Source of the DNA: Aurantimonas marianensis
Lineage (GTDB): Bacteria; Pseudomonadota; Alphaproteobacteria; Rhizobiales; Rhizobiaceae
Assembly: GCF_024195285.1 (NCBI RefSeq)
Contig: NZ_JALHBS010000019.1
Span: forward strand, 29,294 to 93,293
Direction: 5' to 3'
DNA: 64,000 nucleotides
Shown here: positions 24,106-32,519 of the stretch, piece by piece
Layout of the letters: the number at the start of each line of letters is the position of its first letter
Position numbering within the stretch: position 1 is the first letter of the stretch
The notes under the pieces: generated by a model
The model's database searches: none
What the model was told of the DNA's origin: nothing
What the model saw: the letters and a program-made list of their open reading frames with translations, nothing else
Translations under genes and position numbers: made by a program

Positions 24106-24121
24106 TTAATCCAAGCTTAAC
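24106..24121 (+). promoter_or_regulatory. CtrA box (exact TTAA-N7-TTAA) upstream of the DUF882 gene
   Basis: TTAA, seven bases (TCCAAGC), TTAAC. This is an exact match to the full CtrA recognition site known from Caulobacter and Rhizobiales. It sits in the intergenic region after the response regulator, 155 bp upstream of the DUF882 start, and the TTAAC half faces that gene. It is one of three exact copies in the window. Confidence 0.6.
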
Positions 24122-24220
24122 GCTTTCCCTCCAGAATCCGTAGAAAGTTCCACGACTGTCATTTTCATGCCGCAGTTTGGGCAAAACTAGACGAGCGTGA
24201 AAACAGTTTCTAAGACGGTG

Positions 24221-24250
24221 CTGTCCCCGGGGGATTTTTTACGGGGACAG
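24221..24250 (+). repeat. Inverted repeat / hairpin in the 5' leader of the DUF882 gene
   Basis: Arms CTGTCCCCG (24221-24229) and CGGGGACAG (24242-24250) pair perfectly over nine bases and enclose a T6-containing loop. The hairpin ends 26 bases before the ATG at 24276, so it lies in the likely 5' untranslated region. It is not a normal terminator because the T run is inside the loop. It could regulate translation or mRNA stability, or be an operator. The right part (GGGGGATTTTTT then CGGGG) recurs at 26305-26321. Confidence 0.5.
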
Positions 24251-24275
24251 ACACGATCATTGAGGGGAAGACCGC

Positions 24276-25973
24276 ATGTTCGGACATACCGCTCGTGCCG
24301 GGCGTAGGGCCTGGCGCATCGCGACGTTCGCAGCTTTGTCCCTCCTTGCCGTCAGCGCGGTGACCGCGGCACAGGCGGAAACCAGGGTTCTCAAGTTCTA
24401 CAATCTCCATACCAAGGAAAAGGCGAGCTTCGCCTACAAGCGCAACGGCCGCTACGACCGCTCGGAACTGAAGAAGATTAACTGGTTCCTCCGGGATTGG
24501 CGCAAGTCCGAGCCGACGACCATGGATCCGCGCCTGATGGACGTGATCTGGGAAGCGTATCGTCAGTCCGGCTCGCGCGCCCACATCAACGTCATTTCCG
24601 CCTACCGCTCGCCCGGTACCAATTCGATGCTGCGCTCGCGATCGGCAGGTGTCGCCAAGAAGAGCCAGCACACCCTGGGCAAGGCGCTCGACTTTCAAAT
24701 TCCGGATGTTCCGCTGGCGAAGATGCGCGAAATCGGCCTGAAGATGCAGGTCGGCGGCGTCGGCTACTATCCGCGATCCGGCTCGCCCTTCGTTCATTTC
24801 GACGTCGGCAATGCCCGGCACTGGCCGCGCATGAGCCGCAAACAGCTGCTGGCGGTCTTTCCGAACGGCAACACGGTTCATGTTCCCTCGGACGGCAAGC
24901 CTCTGCCCGGCTATCAGCAGGCGCTCGCATCGTACAAGCAGCGCCGGGGCGCCTCCGAAATTCAGGTGGCCAATGCCAGTTCCGGCTCGTCCGGCGGCGG
25001 CAAGACGCTGTTGGCCATGCTGTTCGGCGGCGGCAGCGACGAAGCGGAAGACGACGCGGAAGAAGGGGCGGCACCGGCCCGCGCCGCTCCGACCCAAAGC
25101 GCAGCGTCCGCTCCCGTGGTCGCCTTGGCCTCCGCTGTTCCCCAATCCCGGCCGTCGCTGCCAGGCGGCGTTGCGATGCCCGTCGGTGACCGCTTCGACA
25201 CCGGAACGCCAACGAGCGCGGGTTCCTCGCAAGAGCCGACTGTCGTCGCGTCTCTAGACGCGGCGCGAATTCCGGTTCCGACTTGGGCACCGGTGCGCGC
25301 CACGGCGCAAACCCCGACCGACGCGTCGCAAGCGCCAGACCTGCCGGCGGCCGGAGTCCCGTCAGATTCGGTTTCCACTTTGGTCGCGGCGCTCGAGGCC
25401 CAAGCGACAGAGACGGCGGCCAGCGGCCAGTTGGCCTATGTCGTGCCGACACCGCGCGACCGTCCGGTGTTCGACGATTTGTTGAAGGCAGACAAAGCGC
25501 CCTCCGCCGCGACGCTTCAAGCGATCGAGAATGTCGTCGCGGCCGCGACGCCGGTGGCGCGCCCGGTCGTCGCACCGAAGGCGGCGCGGCCGGAGGCGAT
25601 GGTGAGCGTTGCCGCGACGGCACCGGTTCGTTCGCCGCCGACCGCGCGGCCTGGCCCGCCGGTCACCGATACCGCTGGCGGCGGCAAGGGCGACCGCGTG
25701 ATGCGGGTTGCGGCCAGACCGGCCGTGAAATCGACGCGGATCGATCCGCAGGAGGCGATCAATTCGCGGATCGAAATCGCCTCGCTCGTATCCGATCCCA
25801 GCCGTCGCGCCGAAACAATGGCACGAAGCACTCCCGATACGGGCCGGCTCGTCGGCGATCTGCCGCGCACGTTGTTTGCGGGCGGCTTCACGCCGTCCCA
25901 TGCAACAGGCAAGACCGATCGCTTCTCCGGCTCCGCCGTGAACTTCCTGCCACTGGTCAAGCTCAAGCAATAG
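24276..25973 (+). CDS. DUF882 (YcbK-like, M15-type) exported peptidoglycan enzyme with long disordered tail
   Basis: A 565-aa exported protein. The signal peptide ends near residue 35 (A-A-Q-A-E). The DUF882/M15_3 domain spans about 36-195. It carries the zinc-peptidase pattern S-Q-H-x3-G-K-A-L-D-F near residue 130 and F-V-H-F-D-V-G near residue 171, i.e. His, Asp and His ligands as in D,D-carboxypeptidases of the VanY/YcbK group. The remaining 370 residues are Ala/Pro/Ser/Thr-rich, low-complexity and probably disordered, spanning the periplasm. GAGGGG lies upstream of the ATG. An exact CtrA box and a leader hairpin precede it, suggesting cell-cycle-timed cell-wall work. The catalytic activity itself is inferred. 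Confidence 0.9.
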   Translation: MFGHTARAGRRAWRIATFAALSLLAVSAVTAAQAETRVLKFYNLHTKEKASFAYKRNGRYDRSELKKINWFLRDWRKSEPTTMDPRLMDVIWEAYRQSGSRAHINVISAYRSPGTNSMLRSRSAGVAKKSQHTLGKALDFQIPDVPLAKMREIGLKMQVGGVGYYPRSGSPFVHFDVGNARHWPRMSRKQLLAVFPNGNTVHVPSDGKPLPGYQQALASYKQRRGASEIQVANASSGSSGGGKTLLAMLFGGGSDEAEDDAEEGAAPARAAPTQSAASAPVVALASAVPQSRPSLPGGVAMPVGDRFDTGTPTSAGSSQEPTVVASLDAARIPVPTWAPVRATAQTPTDASQAPDLPAAGVPSDSVSTLVAALEAQATETAASGQLAYVVPTPRDRPVFDDLLKADKAPSAATLQAIENVVAAATPVARPVVAPKAARPEAMVSVAATAPVRSPPTARPGPPVTDTAGGGKGDRVMRVAARPAVKSTRIDPQEAINSRIEIASLVSDPSRRAETMARSTPDTGRLVGDLPRTLFAGGFTPSHATGKTDRFSGSAVNFLPLVKLKQ

Positions 25974-26622
25974 CGCGCCCGGTTTGCGAATTTTTGAAGG
26001 CGGCGGGTCGCGAGTCCTGGCCGTCGACCACCTTCAATTTCGCCCCGTTGTCAGGCTTGCCGTCGATGCTGTGGCGGGAGGATGCCTTGCCGTGCGGCGA
26101 GCTGGACACCCGCGCCAACCTTCCAGCCTGCCCGATCCCAAGCCTTCGACGCGTAGCACATCAAAATCGAACTATTAGCACCGTGGACGAGTGAACTCCG
26201 AAAGAGCGTCGGCGTTTTTAACCGGAGGCTGTCGAGGCTGCGTAGCGGATCAAGGGCTTTCTTGCCACCGCCGGAAAGGGCGAACCGGCTGCCGCAAGTT
26301 TCGCGGGGGATTTTTTCGGGGCAGTTGCAAGAGTTTTATCGCTCGCATCGGCTCTGTAAATTCTTACACTTTTGTAATGTCGCCGCCTCCCGGTGCATTC
26401 CTTGTTTGCTTGCGGCTGTTTACGTTCGCCGGATATTCGCAAAAATCTTGGGATTGTAATCTGGCATATTGACATTAAGTATATGCCCATCAATACATGG
26501 CCGAGAGTGGCAAGGTCGGATAAAGCAGCGCCACCGTTCAATTGTCTGTTTCACGAACGATATCGGGACATTGGAAGATTCCGCCGTGGCTTGACCAGCT
26601 ACTGAGCGCAATGGGGCAAAAC
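25974..26622. other. Long intergenic region between DUF882 gene and mucR, including AT-rich mucR control region
   Basis: No gene is supportable in these 649 bases. The left half is ordinary GC-rich sequence. From about 26330 to 26500 it becomes markedly AT-rich with several T-A steps, unlike the rest of the window. MucR/Ros proteins bind AT-rich DNA and repress their own genes, so this is the likely autoregulatory region. The motif at 26305-26321 repeats part of the leader hairpin of the DUF882 gene. Confidence 0.6.
26469..26497 (+). promoter_or_regulatory. Putative mucR promoter
   Basis: A consensus -35 hexamer TTGACA (26469-26474) is followed after 17 bases by AATACA as a modest -10 element. 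It lies in the AT-rich block about 130 bp upstream of the mucR start, which suits a MucR-autorepressed promoter. The -10 match is weak. Confidence 0.45.
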
Positions 26623-27051
26623 ATGGATCAGATCGCAAACATCGAAAACAACGAGATGCTGATGGAACTGACGGCCGAAGTCGTGGCCGCCTATGTCAGC
26701 AACAACTCACTCCCGGTATCGGAACTGCCGGGGCTCATAGCGGATGTCTACGGGGCACTTGGCAGCACGACGAACGCTCCTCAGGCCGTGGAGGCCGAAA
26801 AGCCGAAGCCGGCGGTCCCAGTGAAGAAGTCGGTGACGGACGACTACATCATCTGTCTTGAGGACGGCAAAAAGTTCAAGTCGCTGAAGCGTCACCTCAT
26901 GACCCATTACAATCTCTCCCCGGAAGAGTATCGCGAGAAGTGGGATCTTGCGCCCGACTATCCGATGGTCGCACCGAACTACGCCGCAGCCCGCTCGCGG
27001 CTGGCCAAGCAGATGGGTCTCGGTCACAAGCGCCGCCGCGCCGCTCGCTAG
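26623..27051 (+). CDS. mucR: MucR/Ros family transcriptional regulator with Cys-Asp-His2 finger
   Basis: A 142-aa zinc-finger regulator of exopolysaccharide, motility and virulence genes in Rhizobiales. The N-terminal oligomerisation region contains [15 protein letters not shown]. The C-terminal prokaryotic finger reads C78-L-E-D81-G, then H91 and H95 (L-K-R-H-L-M-T-H), and the usual Y-R-E-K-W-D-L and Y-P-M-V-A-P blocks follow. The second zinc cysteine is replaced by Asp81; Cys-Asp-His2 variants are known in Mesorhizobium homologues and can still fold. Start: ATG 26623 with GGGG six bases upstream; ATG 26611 is an alternative, and further upstream extension is not credible. A T-rich terminator candidate follows. 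Confidence 0.94.
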   Translation: MDQIANIENNEMLMELTAEVVAAYVSNNSLPVSELPGLIADVYGALGSTTNAPQAVEAEKPKPAVPVKKSVTDDYIICLEDGKKFKSLKRHLMTHYNLSPEEYREKWDLAPDYPMVAPNYAAARSRLAKQMGLGHKRRRAAR

Positions 27052-27241
27052 GCGTAGGGTCGTCGATCCCGGAGACCGCAGGGCGTCGGGGGCAACGCTG
27101 GCGGCCGTACGGCCTTGGCGCGTCGCCTCGAGTTCCTTCGGGCGGAGGCGTGGGCCACCCCGCGCCTGAGTTCATGGCAAGATTGGACTGCATCGGTCCG
27201 CTTTCATGAGACTGATCGATTGCGTGACGTGAACGGGGAGT

Positions 27242-27268
27242 GCGGACGGACCGGTTTTCCGCTTTTTT
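27242..27268 (+). terminator. Candidate rho-independent terminator for mucR
   Basis: GCGGA and TCCGC can pair around an 11-base loop and are followed directly by six T residues (27263-27268). It lies 190 bases beyond the mucR stop. The stem is short, so confidence is moderate. Confidence 0.45.
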
Positions 27269-27300
27269 CTCATTCCGCTCCAAACCCCCAGAGCAACGCA

Positions 27301-27333
27301 AAAAGCCCGCCGGATCGGATCTGGCGGGCTTTT
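27301..27333 (-). terminator. Rho-independent terminator of gapR (possibly bidirectional)
   Basis: AAAAGCCCGCC (27301-27311) and GGCGGGCTTTT (27323-27333) form a perfect 11-bp stem with an 11-base loop. On the minus strand it ends in a T run, 32 bases past the gapR stop. The flanking A and T runs mean it could also stop transcription coming from mucR. Confidence 0.85.
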
Positions 27334-27364
27334 GTCAGTGAAGGCGAGCAAGCCGCCGGCTACA

Positions 27365-27628
27365 TCAGTCTTTCGGCAGATCCGGTGCCATGCCCAACGC
27401 CTGCAGATAGAGGTCGAGGATAGCCTCCTGCTCCTGGCGTTCGTTCTGGTCCTGCTTGCGCAGCGAGACGACGCGGCGCAGCACCTTGGTGTCGAAGCCG
27501 TTGCCCTTCGCCTCGGCGTAGACGTCCTTGATGTCATCGCTGATCGTCTTTTTTTCTTCCTCGAGCCGCTCGATCCGCTCGACGAAGGAGCGCAGTTGAT
27601 CTTGAGCGACACCATTTACGTCCGACAT
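27365..27628 (-). CDS. gapR: GapR, DUF2312 nucleoid-associated protein
   Basis: An 87-aa protein of the DUF2312 family. In Caulobacter this is GapR, which binds AT-rich, overtwisted DNA ahead of forks and polymerases and supports replication and segregation. The sequence is a long N-terminal helix ([13 protein letters not shown]), the conserved [15 protein letters not shown] and the [10 protein letters not shown] motif. Length is standard. It has its own strong terminator and lies next to mucR, another AT-rich-DNA binder, in convergent orientation. Confidence 0.93.
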   Translation of the reverse strand: MSDVNGVAQDQLRSFVERIERLEEEKKTISDDIKDVYAEAKGNGFDTKVLRRVVSLRKQDQNERQEQEAILDLYLQALGMAPDLPKD

Positions 27629-27733
27629 GTTTCCGTCTCCGTCTGGCGCATTCCTGAAAGGGTCCGCCGGCCCCTAGCAGACCCCGGTGATTCGTTGAAT
27701 GGCTGAACGGTCTCAAATGGCGCCGTCGTTTCG

Positions 27734-28039
27734 TCAGTCGTGCGGCCGCCCGCTTTCAAACAGCTTTTGCGCTGCCGGGTCGGCCTCGGTCTGATGCCGC
27801 GAGCGCCACTGCTCGTAGGGCATGCCGTAGACGATCTCGCGGGATTCGTCTTTGCTGATCGCGACACCGTCGGCTTCAGCTGCATCACGGTACCAGTTGG
27901 ACAGGCAGTTGCGGCAGAAGCCGGCAAGATTCATCAAATCGATGTTCTGGACGTCCGTTCGCTCCCGCAGATGGTCACGCAACCGGCGGAAGGCCGCCGC
28001 TTCGTATTCCAGGCGTTGCCTGGCGCTGATCTCATCCAT
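27734..28039 (-). CDS. DUF1244 domain protein
   Basis: A 101-aa conserved protein with the DUF1244 core E-A-A-A-F-R-R-L-R-D-H-L and the strongly conserved D-V-Q-N-I-D-L-M-N-L-A-G-F-C-R-N-C-L-S-N-W-Y region, including the C-x2-C pair that may bind a metal. Function unknown. The ATG at 28039 (M-D-E-I-S) matches the family N-terminus; the longer frame is basic and non-conserved. AGGAG lies 11 bases upstream, a rather wide spacing. gapR is 105 bp downstream on the same strand. Confidence 0.9.
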   Translation of the reverse strand: MDEISARQRLEYEAAAFRRLRDHLRERTDVQNIDLMNLAGFCRNCLSNWYRDAAEADGVAISKDESREIVYGMPYEQWRSRHQTEADPAAQKLFESGRPHD

Positions 28040-28285
28040 GATTTTCGATGCTCCTACCAATGGGCGGCGCTTTCGGCCCCGCTCCGACATATCGAGCCGA
28101 ACCGAACCGGCATCAACCCCGCGGCATGGAAGACGTCCTCCGCAGGGCTCGAAAGCCGCGCCGGGATAGGCTACTGGCAAGGGCACGCGTGCGAACCGGC
28201 CGGACCCCGGGGTCACCTCGTTGACAGGTTCAGCCGCTATGCCAAGACTGAAATCACGAGAACCACCGCCAGTTTCGAGGATGGC

Positions 28286-28759
28286 ATGATGATATCAAGA
28301 TCCCTGGGCCGGCTGCGGAGCGCAGCCATGCTGTGCCTGTTTGCCGCCGGGTTTTTCCTGGCATCAGCTCCGATCGCCGCGGTCACCGCGCAAGCGGCTT
28401 TCCGTGTCTGCAATGGCACCCAGTCGCTGGTGGGGGTCGCTATCGGCTATCGCGCCGAAGCGGGCTGGACCACGGAGGGCTGGTGGCGCATTCCGGCAAC
28501 TACCTGCAAGACGATCATCGAGGGGCCGCTGTCCTCGCGGTATTACTATGTGTACGCAGAGGACGCGGAGGGGCAGGGGCGATGGGCCGGGCCGGTCGAG
28601 CTCTGCGTCGCCGAGAACGAGTTCAAGATCGCGGGCGTGACCGACTGCTTCAAACGGGGCTATCAAAAAATAGGCTTCCGGGAGTATGACACGGGCGAGC
28701 AAGCCAGTTGGATGGTCCAACTGACCGAAGCGCCGCGCGAAGGTACGGGGAAACAATGA
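28286..28759 (+). CDS. DUF1036 exported protein
   Basis: A 157-aa protein with a signal peptide of about 33 residues (hydrophobic core C-L-F-A-A-G-F-F-L-A, cleavage near A-Q-A-A). The DUF1036 domain follows (F-R-V-C-N-G-T-Q, then G-Y-R-A-E-A-G-W-T-T-E-G-W-W-R-I and Y-Y-V-Y-A-E-D). Conserved cysteines probably form disulfides in the periplasm. GAGG lies upstream of tandem ATGs (28286 and 28289). Its stop overlaps the pyk start by four bases (ATGA), so the two are co-translated. Function unknown. Confidence 0.9.
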   Translation: MMISRSLGRLRSAAMLCLFAAGFFLASAPIAAVTAQAAFRVCNGTQSLVGVAIGYRAEAGWTTEGWWRIPATTCKTIIEGPLSSRYYYVYAEDAEGQGRWAGPVELCVAENEFKIAGVTDCFKRGYQKIGFREYDTGEQASWMVQLTEAPREGTGKQ

Positions 28760-30192
28760 GACGCAATCGCAGGGTCAAGATCCTGGCAACTCTGGGCCCC
28801 GCATCGTCATCGGAAGAGATGATCCGCAAGCTCCACGAGGCTGGCGCCGACGCTTTTCGAATCAACATGAGCCATGCCGACCATGACACGATGCGCGAGT
28901 TGGTCAGGCGCATCCGCAAGGTCGAAAGCGACATCGGGCTTCCGATCGGAATTCTCGCCGATCTGCAGGGTCCGAAACTGCGCGTCGGAAGCTTCACCGG
29001 CGGCAAGGCCGAGCTGACGGCCGAACAGGAATTCACCCTCGACGACAGTCAGCAGGAGGGCGATTCGACCCGCGTCTTCCTGCCCCATCCGGAAATCCTC
29101 GAGGCGGTCGAAGTCGGCCATCGCTTGCTGATCGACGACGGACGGTTGCAGCTGGTCTGCACGGAGACGGACAAGCGCCGGATCAAATGTCGCGTGGTCG
29201 CCGGCAACAAGATCTCAGACCGCAAGGGCGTCAGCCTGCCCGACACGACGCTTGCCACCGGGGCGTTGACCGACAAGGACCGGCGCGATCTCGACGCCGT
29301 GCTGCTCGAAAACGTCGATTGGGTGGGGTTGTCGTTCATCCAGCGGCCGGAGGATCTCGCCGAAGCGCGGAAGGTTTCGCGCGGCCGGGCATTCCTGATG
29401 TCCAAGATCGAAAAACCCCAGGCGGTCGAGCGTCTCGAAGAGATCATCGACCTGTCGGACGCGGTCATGGTGGCCCGCGGCGATCTCGGCGTGGAAATGC
29501 CTCTGGAGGCTGTTCCGGGCATCCAGAAACGTATCACCCGCGCCGCGCGCAGGGCCGGCAAGCCGGTGGTCGTCGCGACGCAGATGCTGGAATCGATGAT
29601 TTCGGCGCCGGTTCCGACCCGCGCCGAGGTTTCCGACGTTTCGACCGCTGTCTATGAAGGCGCGGACGCGGTGATGCTTTCAGCCGAGTCGGCGGCCGGC
29701 CAATATCCGGTCGAGGCGGTGGCGACCATGGACCGGATCGCCGTGCAGGTGGAAAAAGATCCGTTCTACCCGGGCATCATCTTCGCCCAACGCCCGGCGC
29801 CGGAAGCGACCGGTGCCGACGCGGTCTCGCTGGCGGCGCGGCAGATGGCCGAAACGCTGGGGGTAGCGGTCATCGTTACCTATACAGCGACCGGAACGAC
29901 GGGGCTGAGGACCGCACGCGAGAGGCCGAACATTCCCATCCTCGCGCTGTCGCCCGTGGTCGAGACGGCGCGGCGTCTGTCGATCGTCTGGGGCCTGCAC
30001 TGCGCCGTGACCGAGGACGCCCAGAATCTCGATGACATGGTCGACCGCGCCTGCCGCATCGCGGTAGAGCAGCGTTACGCGAAGGCCGGCCAGCGCCTGA
30101 TCGTCACCGCCGGCGTGCCGCTGAGAACGCCGGGCGCGACCAACATGCTGCGCATCGCCTATATCGGTTCGGACGGGTTGAGCGCGGTGTGA
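28756..30192 (+). CDS. pyk: Pyruvate kinase
   Basis: Converts phosphoenolpyruvate and ADP to pyruvate and ATP, the last step of glycolysis. The protein is 478 aa. The N-terminus K-I-L-A-T-L-G-P-A-S-S is diagnostic. Catalytic and metal blocks include R-I-N-M-S-H, the signature S-K-I-E-K-P-Q-A-V, V-A-R-G-D-L-G-V-E and A-T-Q-M-L-E-S-M. The ATG at 28756 overlaps the DUF1036 stop and has GGGGA four bases upstream. Convergent with the TPR gene. Confidence 0.97.
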   Translation: MRRNRRVKILATLGPASSSEEMIRKLHEAGADAFRINMSHADHDTMRELVRRIRKVESDIGLPIGILADLQGPKLRVGSFTGGKAELTAEQEFTLDDSQQEGDSTRVFLPHPEILEAVEVGHRLLIDDGRLQLVCTETDKRRIKCRVVAGNKISDRKGVSLPDTTLATGALTDKDRRDLDAVLLENVDWVGLSFIQRPEDLAEARKVSRGRAFLMSKIEKPQAVERLEEIIDLSDAVMVARGDLGVEMPLEAVPGIQKRITRAARRAGKPVVVATQMLESMISAPVPTRAEVSDVSTAVYEGADAVMLSAESAAGQYPVEAVATMDRIAVQVEKDPFYPGIIFAQRPAPEATGADAVSLAARQMAETLGVAVIVTYTATGTTGLRTARERPNIPILALSPVVETARRLSIVWGLHCAVTEDAQNLDDMVDRACRIAVEQRYAKAGQRLIVTAGVPLRTPGATNMLRIAYIGSDGLSAV

Positions 30193-30276
30193 TCACCGAT
30201 ATTCCATCGCCGCAGATGGTTTCGCGCCCACCGGCCAGGCAGCGAAACCTGACCAGATAGAAGCGGACGCCTTCAC

Positions 30277-31044
30277 TCAGATTGCCGGGCCGACGAGCTC
30301 TTCCGATAGCCGCCCGGCGGCGTCCTGAGCGGATTTGAGGGCGGGATAGACGGCGAGAACCCGCATATAGGTGTCCAGCGCCTCTTCCTTGCGCCCGGTT
30401 CGCTCGAGGATCATCGCCAGTCCCATCAAGGCACCCCAGTGACGCGGCTCACGGGCAAGCGTCTGTTCGATGTCGGCCAGCGACTTGCCCCAGGCTCCGG
30501 TCGTGAAATTGAGGGTCGCCCGGCGGTTCCAGGCTTCGGCATAGGCGGGGTCGAGGACCAGCGCCTGATCGAGGACGTCGAAGGCGGCGGCGTTCTTCTT
30601 CTCGGCCATTGCCTCGGCGGCGCGCAGCATCAAAAGATCGACCGTCGCGCTGCCGCTGTTGCGCCACGACCTTTCAATGCGTGAGGCGATACGCCGCGCC
30701 TTGCTGTCCGAGGGCTCCCTGCGAAGTTCCGCAAACAGCCGGTCGCGCCTTGCGGCTGGCGTCTCGTCAGCGGCGCGGCCCTCAGGCTCGTCGGTGGATT
30801 CGCTCTCGGCCGTCGGCGCGCCGCCGAAAGCTTCGGGCGCGTCGACCGCCTCCTCGTCGGGAGGCGGGATCACCATGGGGGGCTGGTGGTCTTCGGGGGA
30901 TGGGGCGATGTCGGGAGACGCTTCGGGATCGGGATCGATCTGGAAGTCGAACGGCGGCGGCACGGCGTCCTGCGCTGCGGCGGGCAGGGCGAAGAAGCCG
31001 TTCAAAGCAAGGCCGATCGCAACGGACATGACGAAGCTACGCAT
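30277..31044 (-). CDS. Exported tetratricopeptide-repeat protein
   Basis: A roughly 255-aa exported protein. A signal peptide ends at A-A-Q-D near residue 25. An acidic Pro-rich linker of about 60 residues follows, then a helical domain with at least two to three TPR units (A-F-D-V-L-D-Q-A-L-V-L-D-P-A-Y-A-E-A-W-N-R-R-A near 165, then R-E-P-R-H-W-G-A-L-M-G-L-A and E-E-A-L-D-T-Y). Probably a periplasmic scaffold; partners unknown. Start ATG 31044; an in-frame GTG at 31065 is possible. Confidence 0.85.
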   Translation of the reverse strand: MRSFVMSVAIGLALNGFFALPAAAQDAVPPPFDFQIDPDPEASPDIAPSPEDHQPPMVIPPPDEEAVDAPEAFGGAPTAESESTDEPEGRAADETPAARRDRLFAELRREPSDSKARRIASRIERSWRNSGSATVDLLMLRAAEAMAEKKNAAAFDVLDQALVLDPAYAEAWNRRATLNFTTGAWGKSLADIEQTLAREPRHWGALMGLAMILERTGRKEEALDTYMRVLAVYPALKSAQDAAGRLSEELVGPAI

Positions 31045-31130
31045 GCGGAGAGGGTAATTCTCCACAGCGCAGCGTCAATCAGAATTTTCGTGATCGTCGG
31101 GGATGGGGCGGACGCCCCGTTCCCGCGAAA

Positions 31131-31256
31131 TCAGCCCTGACGCGCCTTGAAGCGCGGCGCCTGCTTGTTGATGATGTAAACACGGCCCTTGCGGCGCACG
31201 AGGCGGTTGGCGCGATGGCGCGAGCGCAGGGACTTGAGCGAGTTCTTGATCTTCAT
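31131..31256 (-). CDS. rpmJ: 50S ribosomal protein L36 (zinc-free alphaproteobacterial type)
   Basis: A 41-aa protein that translates as [15 protein letters not shown] and ends F-K-A-R-Q-G, with the conserved [12 protein letters not shown]. It is L36 of the type lacking the Cys/His zinc ribbon, standard in alphaproteobacteria. It occupies the gap between the TPR gene and purK. A GC-rich hairpin lies upstream, so it may be transcribed separately from the pur operon. Confidence 0.96.
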   Translation of the reverse strand: MKIKNSLKSLRSRHRANRLVRRKGRVYIINKQAPRFKARQG

Positions 31257-31302
31257 GACATCACCGGGTCGTCTGGTGCGAGGATCGGATCATCCGGCTC
31301 CG

Positions 31303-31337
31303 CCGCAAAATGAGCGGCGCGCCATCGCTGGCGCGCC
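31303..31337 (-). terminator. GC-rich hairpin, candidate terminator of the pur operon
   Basis: Perfect 8-bp arms GGCGCGCC at 31316-31323 and 31330-31337 with a six-base loop. On the minus strand TTTT follows four bases after the stem. It lies between purK and rpmJ and would end the DUF465-purE-purK transcript or sit in the rpmJ leader. The offset T run lowers confidence. Confidence 0.45.
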
Positions 31338-31414
31338 GAAAAGATTGGCGTGGGGATAGCTTCACCGGGTGGGCTTGTCAATGTTGGGGGCCGTGCCGCG
31401 GTTGTGTCTCCGCC

Positions 31415-31435
31415 GAGGGGCTGGCCCAGCCCCTC
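31415..31435. repeat. 10-bp inverted repeat overlapping the purK stop codon
   Basis: GAGGGGCTGG (31415-31424) and CCAGCCCCTC (31426-31435) are perfect complements around one central base. The repeat overlaps the first two stop-codon bases of purK (stop at 31434-31436). There is no T run on either side, so it is not an ordinary terminator. It could stabilise the mRNA 3' end or bind a protein dimer. Confidence 0.5.
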
Positions 31436-32519
31436 AGCAATTTGCCGGCCCGGTCAACCGCGTGAAGTGGCCCATCTTGCGGCCGGCCCGCGCCTCCGCC
31501 TTGCCGTAGAGATGGACAAGGACGGCCGGTTCGGTAAGGAGGCTTGCGGCGCGCTTCACCTCGTCGCCGATCAGGTTCTCCATGACACAGTCGGAATGGC
31601 GGGCGGGCGCGCCGAGCGGCAGGCCGGCAACGGCCCGGATATGCTGCTCGAACTGCGAGATCACGCAGGCGGCCTCGGTCCAATGGCCGGAATTGTGAAC
31701 CCGCGGCGCGATCTCGTTGACCAGCAGGCCGCCGTCGGCGTCGACGAAAAACTCGACACCGATGACGCCGACATATTGCAGCCGTTCGAGAATACGGGAC
31801 GCAATATCCTTGGCCTCGCGCGCCACGTCGTCGGTGATCTTGCCCGGCACGGTGGAGCACCGGAGAATGCCAAGCCCGTGCACGTTTTCCGCCGGATCGA
31901 AGACGGCAATGGTTCCGTCGGTGCCGCGCGCGCCGATTACCGAGCATTCGTAGGCGAAGGGGACGCGCTTTTCCAGGATCGACGGGACGCCGCCAAGGCT
32001 TTCGAAGACATCGGCAAGCGGGGCGTCCTTGCGGATCGTCGCCTGGCCCTTGCCATCATAGCCCAAGCGCCGCGTCTTCAGGATCGCCTCACCGCCAAGC
32101 TGGATCAGAGCGTGATCCAGTTCCGCCGCGCTGTCGATCGCCCGCCATTCGGCGGTCGCGACTCCGATGCCATTGAGGAAGGCCTTTTCGACCACCCGAT
32201 CCTGGGCGATCTCCAGCGCGTCGGCCGATGGATGCAGCGGAACGGCCTGCACGGCGAGGCGGAGCGGTTCGACCGGCACGTTCTCGAATTCATAGGTCAC
32301 GATGTCGCAGTGGCCGACCAGTCTGGCCAAAGCGGCGACATCGTCATAGGCGGCGACCAGGGTCTCGTTCGCCAGCTGCGCCGCCGGGCAGGCCGGCTCG
32401 GGATCGAGCACGATTGTGCGGTAGCCGAGGCGGGCGGCCGCCATCGCCAGCATGCGGCCGAGTTGACCGCCGCCAATGATGCCGATGGTGGCGCCCGTCG
32501 GTAGCGGAACCGGGCTCAT
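31434..32519 (-). CDS. purK: 5-(carboxyamino)imidazole ribonucleotide synthase
   Basis: ATP-grasp enzyme of purine synthesis that carboxylates AIR to N5-CAIR. 361 aa, usual length. N-terminal motif [13 protein letters not shown], then ATP-grasp signatures [14 protein letters not shown] and the metal site [13 protein letters not shown]. Its ATG overlaps the purE stop by four bases (ATGA), showing coupled translation with its pathway partner. Confidence 0.97.
   Translation of the reverse strand: MSPVPLPTGATIGIIGGGQLGRMLAMAAARLGYRTIVLDPEPACPAAQLANETLVAAYDDVAALARLVGHCDIVTYEFENVPVEPLRLAVQAVPLHPSADALEIAQDRVVEKAFLNGIGVATAEWRAIDSAAELDHALIQLGGEAILKTRRLGYDGKGQATIRKDAPLADVFESLGGVPSILEKRVPFAYECSVIGARGTDGTIAVFDPAENVHGLGILRCSTVPGKITDDVAREAKDIASRILERLQYVGVIGVEFFVDADGGLLVNEIAPRVHNSGHWTEAACVISQFEQHIRAVAGLPLGAPARHSDCVMENLIGDEVKRAASLLTEPAVLVHLYGKAEARAGRKMGHFTRLTGPANC

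Larger units (their letters stand above)
27052..27364. other. Intergenic region between mucR and gapR, with terminators
   Basis: These 313 bases separate convergent mucR and gapR. I find no gene. The segment holds two terminator candidates, one per direction (listed separately); the rest is unremarkable GC-rich sequence. Confidence 0.7.

Noticed and set aside
31105..31118. Possible rpmJ terminator (GGGGC with GCCCC)
   Set aside because: Only a 5-bp stem with no T run on the minus strand.
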